DNA of 64,000 nucleotides from Streptomyces hyderabadensis (GTDB lineage Bacteria; Actinomycetota; Actinomycetes; Streptomycetales; Streptomycetaceae). This document shows positions 16,211 through 24,339 of this stretch, in pieces. The notes beneath the pieces are model-generated. The model had not been told where the DNA came from and made no database searches. It saw only the letters and a program-made list of their open reading frames with translations. Every line of letters begins with the position of its first letter. The first letter of the stretch is position 1. The stretch is from positions 124,001 through 188,000 of the forward strand of contig NZ_JAIOJZ010000006.1 of the NCBI RefSeq assembly GCF_020404845.1, read 5' to 3'. Position numbers and translations under genes: made by a program.

Positions 16211-17041
16211 ATGAACAAGGTGTGGCTGATCACCGGGGCGAGCAGCGGTTTCGGGCGGGCGATCGCGGAGGCGGCCCTGGCCGACGGCGACGTCGTGGTC
16301 GGCGCGGCCCGGCGCCCCGAGGCGCTCGACGACCTCGTGGCCGCGCATCCGGACCAGATGGAGGCACTGCGCCTGGACGTCGCCGACACGGCCGCCGCCG
16401 CGGACGCCGTACGGGACGTGCTGGCACGGCACGGTCGGATCGACGTGCTCGTCAACAACGCGGGCCGCACGCACGTCGGCGCCCTGGAGGAGACCGGCGA
16501 GGACGAGTTGCGCGCGCTGTTCGACGTGCACGTCTTCGGTCCGGCCGCGCTGACGCGCGCGGTGCTGCCGTCCATGCGGGAACGGCGCTCGGGCGCGATC
16601 GTGCAGATGAGCAGCATGGGCGGGCAGATGTCCTTCGCGGGCTTCTCGGCGTACAGCGGCACGAAGTTCGCGCTGGAGGGCATGTCCGAGGGGCTGGCGG
16701 ACGAGGTCCGGGAGTTCGGGATCAAGGTGCTGATCGTCGAGCCGGGCTCCTTCCGCACCGGTCTGTTCGGGGCCGGCAACGCCGGGATCAGCGCGGACAG
16801 CGGCGTGTACGCCAAGGTCGCCGAGACCCGCGGGATGATCGCCGCGGGCGACGGCACCCAGCCCGGCGACCCCGCCAAGGCCGCGGCGGTCATCCGGGCC
16901 GCCCTGGCCGCCGAGCACACCCCGCTGCGCCTGCCGCTGGGCGACGACGGCGTGAGCGCGGTCCTCGGCCACCTCGACCAGGTCCGCGAGGAGGTCGAGG
17001 CCTGGGAGAAGCAGACCCGGACCACGGCGTTTGACAACTGA
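16211..17041 (+). CDS. Short-chain dehydrogenase/reductase (classical SDR)
   Basis: This is a 276-residue SDR. The cofactor motif is TGASSGFG (about residues 8-15), NNAG follows near 82, and the catalytic set is Ser in QMSSMGG and YSGTK (Tyr-x-x-x-Lys). The VGAARRPEAL after beta-2, with basic residues, suggests NADP(H) preference. The ATG 16211 has GAGGGAG 6-7 bases upstream and directly precedes the Rossmann fold. It is divergent from the LysR regulator, which probably responds to its substrate. The substrate is not deducible. Confidence 0.9.
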   Translation: MNKVWLITGASSGFGRAIAEAALADGDVVVGAARRPEALDDLVAAHPDQMEALRLDVADTAAAADAVRDVLARHGRIDVLVNNAGRTHVGALEETGEDELRALFDVHVFGPAALTRAVLPSMRERRSGAIVQMSSMGGQMSFAGFSAYSGTKFALEGMSEGLADEVREFGIKVLIVEPGSFRTGLFGAGNAGISADSGVYAKVAETRGMIAAGDGTQPGDPAKAAAVIRAALAAEHTPLRLPLGDDGVSAVLGHLDQVREEVEAWEKQTRTTAFDN

Positions 17042-17130
17042 ACGGCGCCGAAGGGCCGTTGCTGGCACCTTGGTCTCCGCACCCGGCCGGGCCCGTGCCC
17101 GCGCCGACCAGCCGAACCAGGAGTCCGCCC

Positions 17131-17472
17131 GTGCTCTCGTCCCTGAAGACCCTCAACCTGCTGGTGATGTTCCTGCTGGAGCTCGCGGTGTACACCGCGG
17201 TCGTGCTCTGGGGGGTCGCCGTCGGCGACGCGTGGCCCGTCGAGGTGGCCCTGGGGGTGGGCGCGCCGCTCGTGATGATGGCGGTGTGGGCGCTGTCCGG
17301 ATCGCCGCGCGCCCGGTACCCGGCGCGCGGGGGCGGGCGGGTCGTCCTGGAGGTGCTGTGGTTCGGTGCCGGTGCCGCCGCCCTGGCCGCCGCCGGGAGA
17401 CCGGGCTGGGCGGCCGTCCTGGCCGGTGTCTTCCTGGTCAACGCGGTGCTCAGACGGCTGTGGGAGCAGTGA
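17131..17472 (+). CDS. DUF2568 (YrdB family) membrane protein
   Basis: This is a 113-residue integral membrane protein with four predicted helices: LNLLVMFLLELAVYTAVVLWG, VALGVGAPLVMMAVWAL, VVLEVLWFGAGAAALAAAG and AVLAGVFLVNAVL. The pattern, with LKTLNLLVMFLLEL at the start, matches DUF2568/YrdB. No function is known. GTG 17131 has AGGAG 7 bases upstream. The gene stands between the SDR and a larger membrane protein, all on the plus strand, but with gaps of 89 and 108 bases, so co-transcription is uncertain. Confidence 0.8.
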   Translation: MLSSLKTLNLLVMFLLELAVYTAVVLWGVAVGDAWPVEVALGVGAPLVMMAVWALSGSPRARYPARGGGRVVLEVLWFGAGAAALAAAGRPGWAAVLAGVFLVNAVLRRLWEQ

Positions 17473-17580
17473 CGCCCGGCGCGTCCGCGACCCGCGCGCC
17501 GCGCCCGGCGCGAGGCCCGCTTACGATGCGCGAGGCCGCACCGTCGCCGCACCCCACCCGCGAACAGGAGCACGGTACCC

Positions 17581-18714
17581 GTGTCGATACCGCCACCGCC
17601 GGGACCCCAAGGGCAGTACCCGCAGGGCCCGTACGCTCCGCAGTGGGGCCACCCGCTCGCGCCGTACCCCCGGCAGGCACCCCTGAACGGGCTCGCCGTC
17701 GCCGCGTTCGTGCTCGGCGTCCTGTGCTTCGTGCCCGCGGTCGGGCTGGTCCTCGGCCTGATCGCGCTGGCCCGGATCCGGAAGCGGGGCGAGCGGGGCA
17801 AGGGGTTCGCGGTGGCCGGCTGCGTCCTGTCCGCCGTGGGGCTGGTCCTGTGGGCGCTGACCCTCGCCACCGGCGCCGCCGGCGACTTCTGGGACGGCTT
17901 CCGGGACGCGGCGCGCGGCGAGGACACCGCCTACTCCCTGGAGAAGGGACAGTGCTTCACCACCCCGGGCGGCTCCCTCCAAGGGGTGACGTACGACGTC
18001 GACGAGGTGCCCTGCGCCCAGGAGCACGACGGCGAGGTGTTCGCCGCCTTCGACCTGCCGGACGGGTCCTACCCGGGCGACGCCGCGATCACGCGCGCCG
18101 CCGACGACCGGTGCTACGCCCTCCAGGACGCCTACGCGATGGACCGGTGGGCGCTGCCGGCCGACGTCGACGTGTACTACCTGACCCCCACCTCCGCGAG
18201 CTGGCGGACCGGTGACCGCGAGATCACCTGCCTGTTCGGGAACACGGACGAGCGGGACACGCTGACCGGCTCGCTGCGCAACGACGGCGCGCGGCTCGAC
18301 CCGGACCAGCACACTTACCTCCTGGCGGAGGGACACCTGAACCGGGCCATGGACGAGGTGCCCGCGGCGGAGTCCGTGGAGGACGACTTCGCGGGCTACC
18401 GGGTCTGGGCGGGGCAGGTCTCGGAGGCGCTCAGGACGGAGATCGCGATGCTGGACGGGCACGGCTGGCCCGCCGGCGCCGAGCGCCCGGTCGCCGAGCT
18501 GACCGAGGACCTGCGGGCGGCCCAGCGGGAGTGGGGCCTGGCGGCGAAGGCCGCCGACCTCGACGCGTACTACGAGCACTACGGCAAGGGCTACGACCTC
18601 GTGGTGGCCGACAGCACGGTCACCGCCCGCAAGGCTCTGGGCCTGGCCACCACCCGGCCGGACTACGAGGACGGCGGCGACGGCGGGGGAGACGACCCCG
18701 GCGTGGAGGTGTGA
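17581..18714 (+). CDS. DUF4190/septum-formation-like membrane protein
   Basis: This is a 377-residue protein. A Pro/Gln/Tyr-rich cytoplasmic start (PPPPGPQGQYPQGPYAPQ) leads to two membrane helices (about residues 36-58 and 79-103) of the DUF4190 type. Then comes an extracellular domain with paired cysteines (KGQCFTTPGG, EVPCAQEHDGEVFAAFDL, DRCYAL, ITCLFGN) resembling septum-formation-related proteins. The last 120 residues are helical and end in an acidic Gly-rich tail. GTG 17581 has AGGAG about 10 bases upstream. The role is unknown; it is probably a surface-exposed, disulfide-stabilised protein. Confidence 0.8.
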   Translation: MSIPPPPGPQGQYPQGPYAPQWGHPLAPYPRQAPLNGLAVAAFVLGVLCFVPAVGLVLGLIALARIRKRGERGKGFAVAGCVLSAVGLVLWALTLATGAAGDFWDGFRDAARGEDTAYSLEKGQCFTTPGGSLQGVTYDVDEVPCAQEHDGEVFAAFDLPDGSYPGDAAITRAADDRCYALQDAYAMDRWALPADVDVYYLTPTSASWRTGDREITCLFGNTDERDTLTGSLRNDGARLDPDQHTYLLAEGHLNRAMDEVPAAESVEDDFAGYRVWAGQVSEALRTEIAMLDGHGWPAGAERPVAELTEDLRAAQREWGLAAKAADLDAYYEHYGKGYDLVVADSTVTARKALGLATTRPDYEDGGDGGGDDPGVEV

Positions 18715-18861
18715 GAACGGCGTGAGCGGGGAGAAAGTGCCTGCGTAAAGCCCTCGGCCCGCACAAGTCATCACATCGAGTGATTCTCTGGCCTTTGCTT
18801 GCCTGGCCCAACCTACGGTTGCCACGCTGTTGCTGTCTGTACAACCTGATGGGAGCGGCCA

Positions 18862-19614
18862 GTGACATTCGGTGAGCAGCCGGCGTATCTGCGTGTCGCG
18901 GGTGATCTCCGCAAGAAGATCGCCGACGGCCTGCTGCCGCCCCATACCCGCCTGCCGTCCCAGGCGCGGATCCGCGAGGAGTACGGCGTCTCGGACACCG
19001 TCGCGCTGGAGGCCCGCAAGGTGCTGATGGCCGAGGGCCTGGTCGAGGGCCGCTCCGGCTCCGGCACCTATGTGCGCGAGCGGCCCGTCCCGCGCCGCGT
19101 CGCCCGCTCCGGGTACCGGCCGGCCGGCGGCGCCACGCCCTTCCGCCAGGAGCAGGCCGACGCCGACGCACGCGGCACCTGGGAGTCGCGCAGCGAGCAG
19201 GCCGAGGCGAGCGGGACCGTCGCCGAGCGGCTGGGGATCAAGCCCGGTGACCGGGTGATGTGCACCCGGTACGTGTTCCGGGAGGCCGGGGAGGCCGTCA
19301 TGCTCTCCACCTCCTGGGAGCCGCTGGACCTCACCGGCCGCACCCCGGTGATGCTGCCCGAGGAGGGGCCGCTCGGCGGCATGGGCGTCGTCGAGCGGAT
19401 GGCCGCCATCGACGTCGTCGTCGACAACGTCACCGAGGAGGTCGGCGCCCGCCCCGGCCTCGCCGAGGAGCTGCTCGCCCTGGGCGGCGTACCGGGGCAC
19501 GTGGTGCTGGTCGTCCACCGCACCTTCTACGCCTCCGGGCGCGCGGTGGAGACCGCCGACGTGGTCGTCCCGGCCGACCGCTACCGGGTGGCGTACCACC
19601 TGCCGGTCCGGTAG
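18862..19614 (+). CDS. GntR/HutC-family regulator with UTRA domain
   Basis: This is a 250-residue protein with an N-terminal winged helix (YLRVAGDLRKKIADGLLPPH, LPSQARIREEYGVSDTVALE, GLVEGRSGSGTYV) and a C-terminal UTRA ligand domain (EQAEASGTVAERLGIKPGDR, CTRYVFREAGEAVMLSTSWEP, VDNVTEEVGARP). UTRA domains sense small effectors such as sugars or amino-acid derivatives. GTG 18862 has GGGAG 8 bases upstream. Just upstream, GTTG-N9-CAAC around 18829-18845 may be its own operator. No clear target gene adjoins it. Confidence 0.88.
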   Translation: MTFGEQPAYLRVAGDLRKKIADGLLPPHTRLPSQARIREEYGVSDTVALEARKVLMAEGLVEGRSGSGTYVRERPVPRRVARSGYRPAGGATPFRQEQADADARGTWESRSEQAEASGTVAERLGIKPGDRVMCTRYVFREAGEAVMLSTSWEPLDLTGRTPVMLPEEGPLGGMGVVERMAAIDVVVDNVTEEVGARPGLAEELLALGGVPGHVVLVVHRTFYASGRAVETADVVVPADRYRVAYHLPVR

Positions 19615-19929
19615 CCCGTCAAACGGCGCCCCCGGCGGGGGAGTTCACACGCCCGGTCCCGGCCTTCGGCGGTGTGAGATGGCGCACGCCAGTCGTGCGC
19701 CTCCCGCGCTCCACCCCCCTCGCCCGCACGGCCGTCCGGCCCGCGGCGCCGTTCGCGCCGACGCCGCGATCCGGTCGTTCCCCCAGGTCGTCTCGCCCGG
19801 CCCCGTCATGCCCGTGACCGGAGGCATCGGGGTGCGTAGACGGCGCGTTCCGCACCGTGCGCCCCCTGCGTTCTGGCTGGTTGCGTACCTCTTTGTGCAA
19901 AGCCGTATTCGCTCCGTGAAGGTTGGGCG
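19615..19929 (+). other. Intergenic region after the GntR gene
   Basis: About 315 bases without a convincing gene. Near 19890 is the short dyad CTTTG-TG-CAAAG, about 40 bases before the -10 of the next transcript. Nothing else was recognised. Confidence 0.4.
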
Positions 19930-19935
19930 TAGGCT
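19930..19935 (+). promoter_or_regulatory. -10 element TAGGCT of a leaderless transcript
   Basis: TAGGCT lies exactly 7 bases before the ATG at 19943, the spacing seen at several other leaderless starts in this window. Confidence 0.5.
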
Positions 19936-19942
19936 CGGGCAT

Positions 19943-20023
19943 ATGCGGATTGCGGTTTCCTTGGCGGGCGGGGCGCAGCGGGTGCCGTGGGCGGCGGGAA
20001 CGGGACGTGGAGGGGCGGGATGA
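19943..20023 (+). CDS. Leaderless 26-residue ORF coupled to the SPOR-like gene
   Basis: This is a 26-codon frame beginning MRIAVSLAGG, rich in Gly, Ala and Arg. Its ATG sits 7 bases after a TAGGCT -10, so the transcript would begin at or next to the start codon. Its TGA overlaps the ATG of the next gene (ATGA at 20020-20023), a classic coupling arrangement. It has no recognisable family. It may be a leader peptide that delivers ribosomes to the 63-residue protein, or an untranslated leader with a chance frame. Confidence 0.4.
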   Translation: MRIAVSLAGGAQRVPWAAGTGRGGAG

Positions 20024-20211
20024 ACGACAGCACGGTCACTCTTCCCTGGCTGGTCTTCCGGCAGGACGACAACGGCAATCGCTACCGCGTGGGCAGGTAC
20101 GCGACCCGGGCGGAGGCCCAGCAGATCGCGGACACCCTCGACGGTCGCGGACACAAGCAGCTCTACTGGGTCGAGCGGCTCGGCACACCCGGACCGCGCA
20201 CGGGGGACTGA
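20020..20211 (+). CDS. Small SPOR-like protein
   Basis: This is a 63-residue protein, MNDSTVTLPWLVFRQDD..., with YRVGRYATRAEAQQIADTLD and KQLYWVERLG. The beta-alpha-beta outline and YATRAEAQ segment resemble an SPOR fold; I recall near-identical small proteins as common in streptomycetes. The ATG 20020 has GGAGGGG 6-7 bases upstream and overlaps the stop of the preceding 26-codon frame. It is probably cytoplasmic. The function is unknown. Confidence 0.8.
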   Translation: MNDSTVTLPWLVFRQDDNGNRYRVGRYATRAEAQQIADTLDGRGHKQLYWVERLGTPGPRTGD

Positions 20212-20246
20212 CCCGGGCGGCGGACCGGACCGGGCCGGGCGGGCCG

Positions 20247-20252
20247 TAGGCT
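20247..20252 (+). promoter_or_regulatory. -10 element TAGGCT of leaderless NUDIX transcript
   Basis: TAGGCT with a 7-base spacer to the ATG at 20260 and no ribosome site in between. Confidence 0.55.
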
Positions 20253-20259
20253 CCGGCGC

Positions 20260-20715
20260 ATGACGGAACGGATCGTGGTGGGCGCCGCCCTGGTCGACGG
20301 CGGACGCCTGCTCGCCGCGCGCCGCAGCGCGCCCGCCGAACTGGCCGGACGGTGGGAACTGCCCGGCGGCAAGGTCGAGGCGGGCGAGACGCCCGAGGCG
20401 GCGCTCGTGCGCGAACTGCGCGAGGAACTGGGGGTGGCGGCCGAGCCCGGTGAGCGCGTCCCGGGCCAGTGGCCCCTGCGGGAGCCGTTCGTCCTCCAGG
20501 TGTGGACCGCCCGCCTGCGCCCCGGCTCCGCCGCCCCCGAACCCCTCGAGGACCATGACGAGCTGCGCTGGCTGACCCCCGCCCAGGTCTGGGACGTGCC
20601 CTGGCTCGACCAGGACGTACCGGCCGTCGAGCGGGTGCTCGCCCATCTGGGACTCGGGCAGGACTCGGGCGGGACCCGAGGCGGCACCCCGGCGAGCGGT
20701 ACCGAGCCCGGATAA
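20260..20715 (+). CDS. NUDIX hydrolase (MutT-like)
   Basis: This is a 151-residue MutT-type protein. The NUDIX box GKVEAGETPEAALVRELREE continues to LGV (about residues 41-63) and fits GX5EX7REUXEEXGU. Preceding ARRSAPAELAGRWELPGG and following WTARLRPG and HDELRWLTPAQ are typical of 8-oxo-dGTP and related nucleotide pyrophosphohydrolases. It probably cleans the nucleotide pool, acting in the cytoplasm. The ATG is 7 bases after a TAGGCT -10, consistent with leaderless translation. The C-terminal 20 residues are Gly/Thr-rich and likely disordered. Confidence 0.9.
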   Translation: MTERIVVGAALVDGGRLLAARRSAPAELAGRWELPGGKVEAGETPEAALVRELREELGVAAEPGERVPGQWPLREPFVLQVWTARLRPGSAAPEPLEDHDELRWLTPAQVWDVPWLDQDVPAVERVLAHLGLGQDSGGTRGGTPASGTEPG

Positions 20716-20720
20716 AGGGT

Positions 20721-21185
20721 ATGTGCCCATTAACCCCACGAAAACGGGCAGCGGTGGGGGCGTCGGCCGGGGAAGTGATCGGCGTGAGTGACGGCGAGGG
20801 CGACTGTGCCGAGTGGGTCTTTCCCGCGGCGCCGGACGCCGTGCGCACCGCCCGCTCCCTGGTCCGCCGCACCCTCGACGAATGGCGGCTCGGCGGCGTC
20901 GGGGACATCGCCGCCCTGCTGGTGAGCGAGCTGGTCACCAACGCCCTGCGGCACGCCACCGGACCCATCGGCGTCCGCCTGGTGCGCGGTGCCGCCGGAG
21001 CCGACGGGGTCCTGCGGGTGGAGGTCTCCGACCCGCTGCCCGACCCGCCCCGCGAGCGCGTCGCCCGCCCCGACGACGAGGACGGCCGGGGTCTGCAGCT
21101 GGTGGCGTCCGCCGCACGGCGCTGGGGCACCCGCCCCGGCGAGGAGGGCAAGACCGTGTGGTTCGAACTCGCCCTGCCGCGCTAG
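20721..21185 (+). CDS. ATP-binding protein of the RsbW/HATPase_c type
   Basis: This is a protein of up to 154 residues with the anti-sigma-factor kinase fold: WVFPAAPDAVRTARSLVRRTL, LLVSELVTNALRHATG (N box), VSDPLPDPP, and DDEDGRGLQLVASAARRWG then GKTVWFEL (G box). Streptomycetes carry dozens; they act as anti-sigma factors or regulatory kinases. The start is unsettled. ATG 20721 overlaps a GGGTAT that looks like a -10 and would put a rare TTA at codon 4. GTG 20784, preceded by GGGGAAG, avoids both. It is followed by a phosphatase of the same signalling class. Confidence 0.85.
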   Translation: MCPLTPRKRAAVGASAGEVIGVSDGEGDCAEWVFPAAPDAVRTARSLVRRTLDEWRLGGVGDIAALLVSELVTNALRHATGPIGVRLVRGAAGADGVLRVEVSDPLPDPPRERVARPDDEDGRGLQLVASAARRWGTRPGEEGKTVWFELALPR

Positions 21186-21485
21186 CGCGACGGCCTCGTG
21201 ACGCACCGTCGCGACCACGCCGGTCAAGTGTCCGAAATGCCCCGACATCGCTGGTGGCTGGGGCCGTCAACCGGTTCAGGCCAGTGGCAGTTGTGGAACT
21301 GCGTGATTCGATGCCGTGTCCGCTGGTTAGAAGACTGGAAGTGTTGTCACGGTCCGGACCGAAAACCATCGGGACCGTGCTGTGATCGTGAACACCGTGT
21401 CGTGCGGCGCCGTAGTGCTGGATACTGCGGGCAGCCGCCTCCGGTGACCGGTGCCGGACGCGGTGAGCTGGAGGGGACGGTTCGC
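21186..21485 (+). other. Intergenic region upstream of the SpoIIE-type phosphatase gene
   Basis: 300 bases without a supported gene. A perfect 12-base palindrome CGGTCCGGACCG lies at 21350-21361, and GGAGGGG precedes the GTG at 21486. A promoter must lie here, but no unambiguous -10/-35 pair was found. Confidence 0.45.
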
Positions 21486-24098
21486 GTGAGCGAGATACCA
21501 GCGAGGGCCAAGGAGCCCACGGAGTCCACGGAGTCCGAGGGCCCGTCGGCAGACGCGCCACTCGGTGACGCGGTGTGGCAGAGCAGCCCGCCCGGCTCCA
21601 TCTACGACTACATCAAGGTCGCCTCCTTCTCCATCGGCCCCGACGGACTCGTCGACCAGTGGAGCCTGCGCGCGGAGCAACTGCTCGGCATCCGGGCCGA
21701 GGACGCCGTGGGCACCGACCCCATCGAGGCCTTCATCGACCCGGACCTGCGCGAGCGCGGCCAGCGCAAGATGACCGAGATCCTCGACGGGCGGGAGTGG
21801 ACCGGCGTGGTCCCGTTCCGGACACCGGACGAGGCCGACGGGTCCGGACTCCCCGCCGCCGGACGGCGCGGACGGCGCGGGCTGGCCGAGGTGTACGTCA
21901 TGCCGACGCGCACCGAGGACGGGGAGCGGGCCGCCGTCTGCATCGTCGTCGACGTCCGCGTCCTGCGCAGCATCGAGACCGATCTCGCCGCGTCGCAGGC
22001 CATATTCGGCCAGTCTCCGTTCGGGTTCCTGCTGATCGACCCCGACCTGCGGGTGCGCCGCGCCAACCAGCGGTTCGCCTCCATCTTCGGCGGCACCCCC
22101 GACGACCACCGCGGCAAGGGCGTCCACGACTACCTGCCGCGCGCCGAGGCCGACCGGGTCTCCGCGACCCTGCGCCGGGTCCTGGAGACCGGCGACTCCA
22201 TCACGGACATGCACGTCACGGGGTTCGTGCCGGGCTCGGAGGAGCGCCGCCACTGGTCCGTCAACCTCTACCGCGTGCACAGCGGTTCCGGCCGGCCCAT
22301 CGGCGTCGCCTGGCTGGGCACCGACATCACCGCCCGCCGCCAGGCCGCCCGCGAGGCCGCCAACGCCCGGCGCAACCTCGCCCTCCTCAACGAGGCCGGC
22401 GCCCGCATCGGCAACTCCCTCGACCTGGAGACCACCGCCCGCGAACTCCTGGACGTCGTCGTCCCCGGCTTCTGCGACCTGGCCACCGTCGACCTCTACC
22501 AGGGCCTGCTGGTCGGCGACCAGAGTCCGCCAGGACTGGCCGACGGCAGCGCGGAACTGCGCCGCGTCGCCTTCTCCAGCGCCGTCTCGGACGCGCCCTT
22601 CCTCGGCACCGGCGAGCGGGTCAAGCTCGGCGCCGTCCACCACTACCCGTTCAACTCGCCCTGCGCGGACGCCCTGCGCACCGCCCGGCCGCGCACCGTC
22701 CCCGCCGAGGACGGCGGGCTGGTGCAGTCCACGCTCGCCGTGCCGATGGTCGCCCACGACACGGTCGTCGGACTCGTCCAGTTCGCCCGCACCAAGGGCA
22801 GCGAGCCGTTCGGCGACCGCGACCGCGACCTCGCCGTGGAACTGGCCGCGCGCGCCGCCGTCTGCATCGACAACGCCCGCCTCTACCGGCGCGAACACGA
22901 ACGCGCGCTGATACTGCAACGCTCACTGCTGCCGCCCGGCGACCCGGAGGCCTCCGGACTCGACATCGCCTGCCGCTACCTGCCGGGCAACGCGGCCACC
23001 GGCCGGGCCAGCGAGGTCGGCGGCGACTGGTTCGACGTCATCGAACTCCCCGGGCACCGCACCGCGCTGGTCGTCGGCGACGTCATGGGCCGCGGCCTGC
23101 GCGCCGCCGTCGCGATGGGTGAACTGCGCACCGCGGTACGCACCCTGGCCCAGCTCGACCTCGAACCGGCCGAGGTGCTCTCCCAGCTGGACGAGATCGC
23201 CCGCGGCCTCGGCGCCCCGGGAGGCGTCCAGCAGGCCACCCGGGCCGCCCGCCGCCCCCGCGAGGCCGACCTGTCCGAGGTCTACCTGGCGACCTGCGTG
23301 TACGCCGTCTACGACTCGGTGACCCGGCGCTGCACCTTCGCCAACGCGGGCCATCTGCCGCCCGTCCTGGTCGAGCCCGGCGAGTCCGCGCTGATGCTGG
23401 ACGTGCCGCCGGGCCTGCCGCTCGGCGTCGGCGGGGAGCCCTTCGAGGAGGTGGAGGTCGAACTGCCCGAGGGCGCCCTGCTCGCCCTCTACACCGACGG
23501 CCTCGTCGAGAGCCGCGACCACCCGCTCGACGAGGGCCTGCAGGCCTTCGTGGGCGCCCTCACCGACCCCGCCCGGCCCCTGGAGGACGTCTGCGACCAG
23601 GTCCTCAACACCCTCGACAGCCACCACGGCGAGGACGACATCGCCCTGCTGATGGCCCGCGTCCAGGGCCTGCCCAGCGACTCGGTCGGCGACTGGACCC
23701 TGCCGCGCGAGCCGCGCAGCGTCGGCCGGGCCCGCGAGTACGCCCGCGCCCAGCTGCTCGCCTGGGACCTGGAGCCGCTGGTCGACACCACGGAACTGCT
23801 CGTCAGCGAGCTGGTCACCAACGCGCTCCGCTACGGCGAGGGCGAGATCAGGCTCCGCCTCCTGCTCGACCGCACCCTGGTCTGCGAGGTCTGGGACTCC
23901 GGCCTGGTCCAGCCGCGCCGGCGCCGGGCCCGCGACACCGACGAGGGCGGCCGCGGTCTGCAACTGGTCGGGCTGCTCAGCGCGGCCTGGGGCTCACGGC
24001 GTACGCCGCGCGGCAAGACGGTCTGGTTCGAACTGCCGCTGCCGGGTGCCGACACCCAGCTCACCGACCCCGCGGAGGCCCTGCTGAGCCTGTTCTGA
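21486..24098 (+). CDS. PAS-PAS-GAF-SpoIIE-HATPase multidomain phosphatase
   Basis: This is an 870-residue cytoplasmic signalling protein. Two PAS domains (about residues 35-165 and 170-285; LLGIRAEDAVGTDP and FLLIDPDLRVRRAN) are followed by a GAF domain (about 290-465). A PP2C/SpoIIE phosphatase comes next (about 475-715), with metal Asp residues in GGDWFDVIEL, VVGDVMGRG, LYTDGLVESR and DDIALLMA. A C-terminal HATPase_c kinase-like domain (about 730-860; LLVSELVTNALRYGEG, GGRGLQLVGLLSAAWG) ends the protein. It should dephosphorylate an anti-anti-sigma factor in response to a small ligand, with the ATPase end acting as a built-in anti-sigma module. GTG 21486 has GGAGGGG 9 bases upstream; longer readings lack domains. 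Confidence 0.93.
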   Translation: MSEIPARAKEPTESTESEGPSADAPLGDAVWQSSPPGSIYDYIKVASFSIGPDGLVDQWSLRAEQLLGIRAEDAVGTDPIEAFIDPDLRERGQRKMTEILDGREWTGVVPFRTPDEADGSGLPAAGRRGRRGLAEVYVMPTRTEDGERAAVCIVVDVRVLRSIETDLAASQAIFGQSPFGFLLIDPDLRVRRANQRFASIFGGTPDDHRGKGVHDYLPRAEADRVSATLRRVLETGDSITDMHVTGFVPGSEERRHWSVNLYRVHSGSGRPIGVAWLGTDITARRQAAREAANARRNLALLNEAGARIGNSLDLETTARELLDVVVPGFCDLATVDLYQGLLVGDQSPPGLADGSAELRRVAFSSAVSDAPFLGTGERVKLGAVHHYPFNSPCADALRTARPRTVPAEDGGLVQSTLAVPMVAHDTVVGLVQFARTKGSEPFGDRDRDLAVELAARAAVCIDNARLYRREHERALILQRSLLPPGDPEASGLDIACRYLPGNAATGRASEVGGDWFDVIELPGHRTALVVGDVMGRGLRAAVAMGELRTAVRTLAQLDLEPAEVLSQLDEIARGLGAPGGVQQATRAARRPREADLSEVYLATCVYAVYDSVTRRCTFANAGHLPPVLVEPGESALMLDVPPGLPLGVGGEPFEEVEVELPEGALLALYTDGLVESRDHPLDEGLQAFVGALTDPARPLEDVCDQVLNTLDSHHGEDDIALLMARVQGLPSDSVGDWTLPREPRSVGRAREYARAQLLAWDLEPLVDTTELLVSELVTNALRYGEGEIRLRLLLDRTLVCEVWDSGLVQPRRRRARDTDEGGRGLQLVGLLSAAWGSRRTPRGKTVWFELPLPGADTQLTDPAEALLSLF

Positions 24099-24222
24099 CC
24101 CGGCCCGGGGTCGTCCGCGTCCGGGCCCGCCGGGTGCGGCGCACATGCCCGTACCCGGCCAGCAGCAGGGCCGCCCCGGCGGTGACCAGGGGCGGCAGCA
24201 GATCGGCGGAGATCATCGTCAC
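24061..24222 (-). CDS. Small single-span membrane protein (possible)
   Basis: This is a 53-residue frame from GTG 24222 (ATG 24216 also possible). It has one hydrophobic helix (PPLVTAGAALLLAGYGHV) followed by a strongly basic tail (RRTRRARTRT), a plausible type of small membrane protein. It runs opposite to, and overlaps by 38 bases, the 3' end of the phosphatase gene. No clear ribosome site is seen. The membrane-helix-then-basic pattern favours a real gene, but it could be a shadow frame. Confidence 0.35.
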   Translation of the reverse strand: MTMISADLLPPLVTAGAALLLAGYGHVRRTRRARTRTTPGRVRTGSAGPPRGR

Positions 24223-24339
24223 GCACCCCTGACCGCAACCGGAACACCGGTTCGAGTCGTCCCCGCTGGCACCACGCTCGGAGCGTATGCGCGGCAACCG
24301 GCCGCCGCGACCGGAACCGGGCCGCAGGGAGGGGACGCC

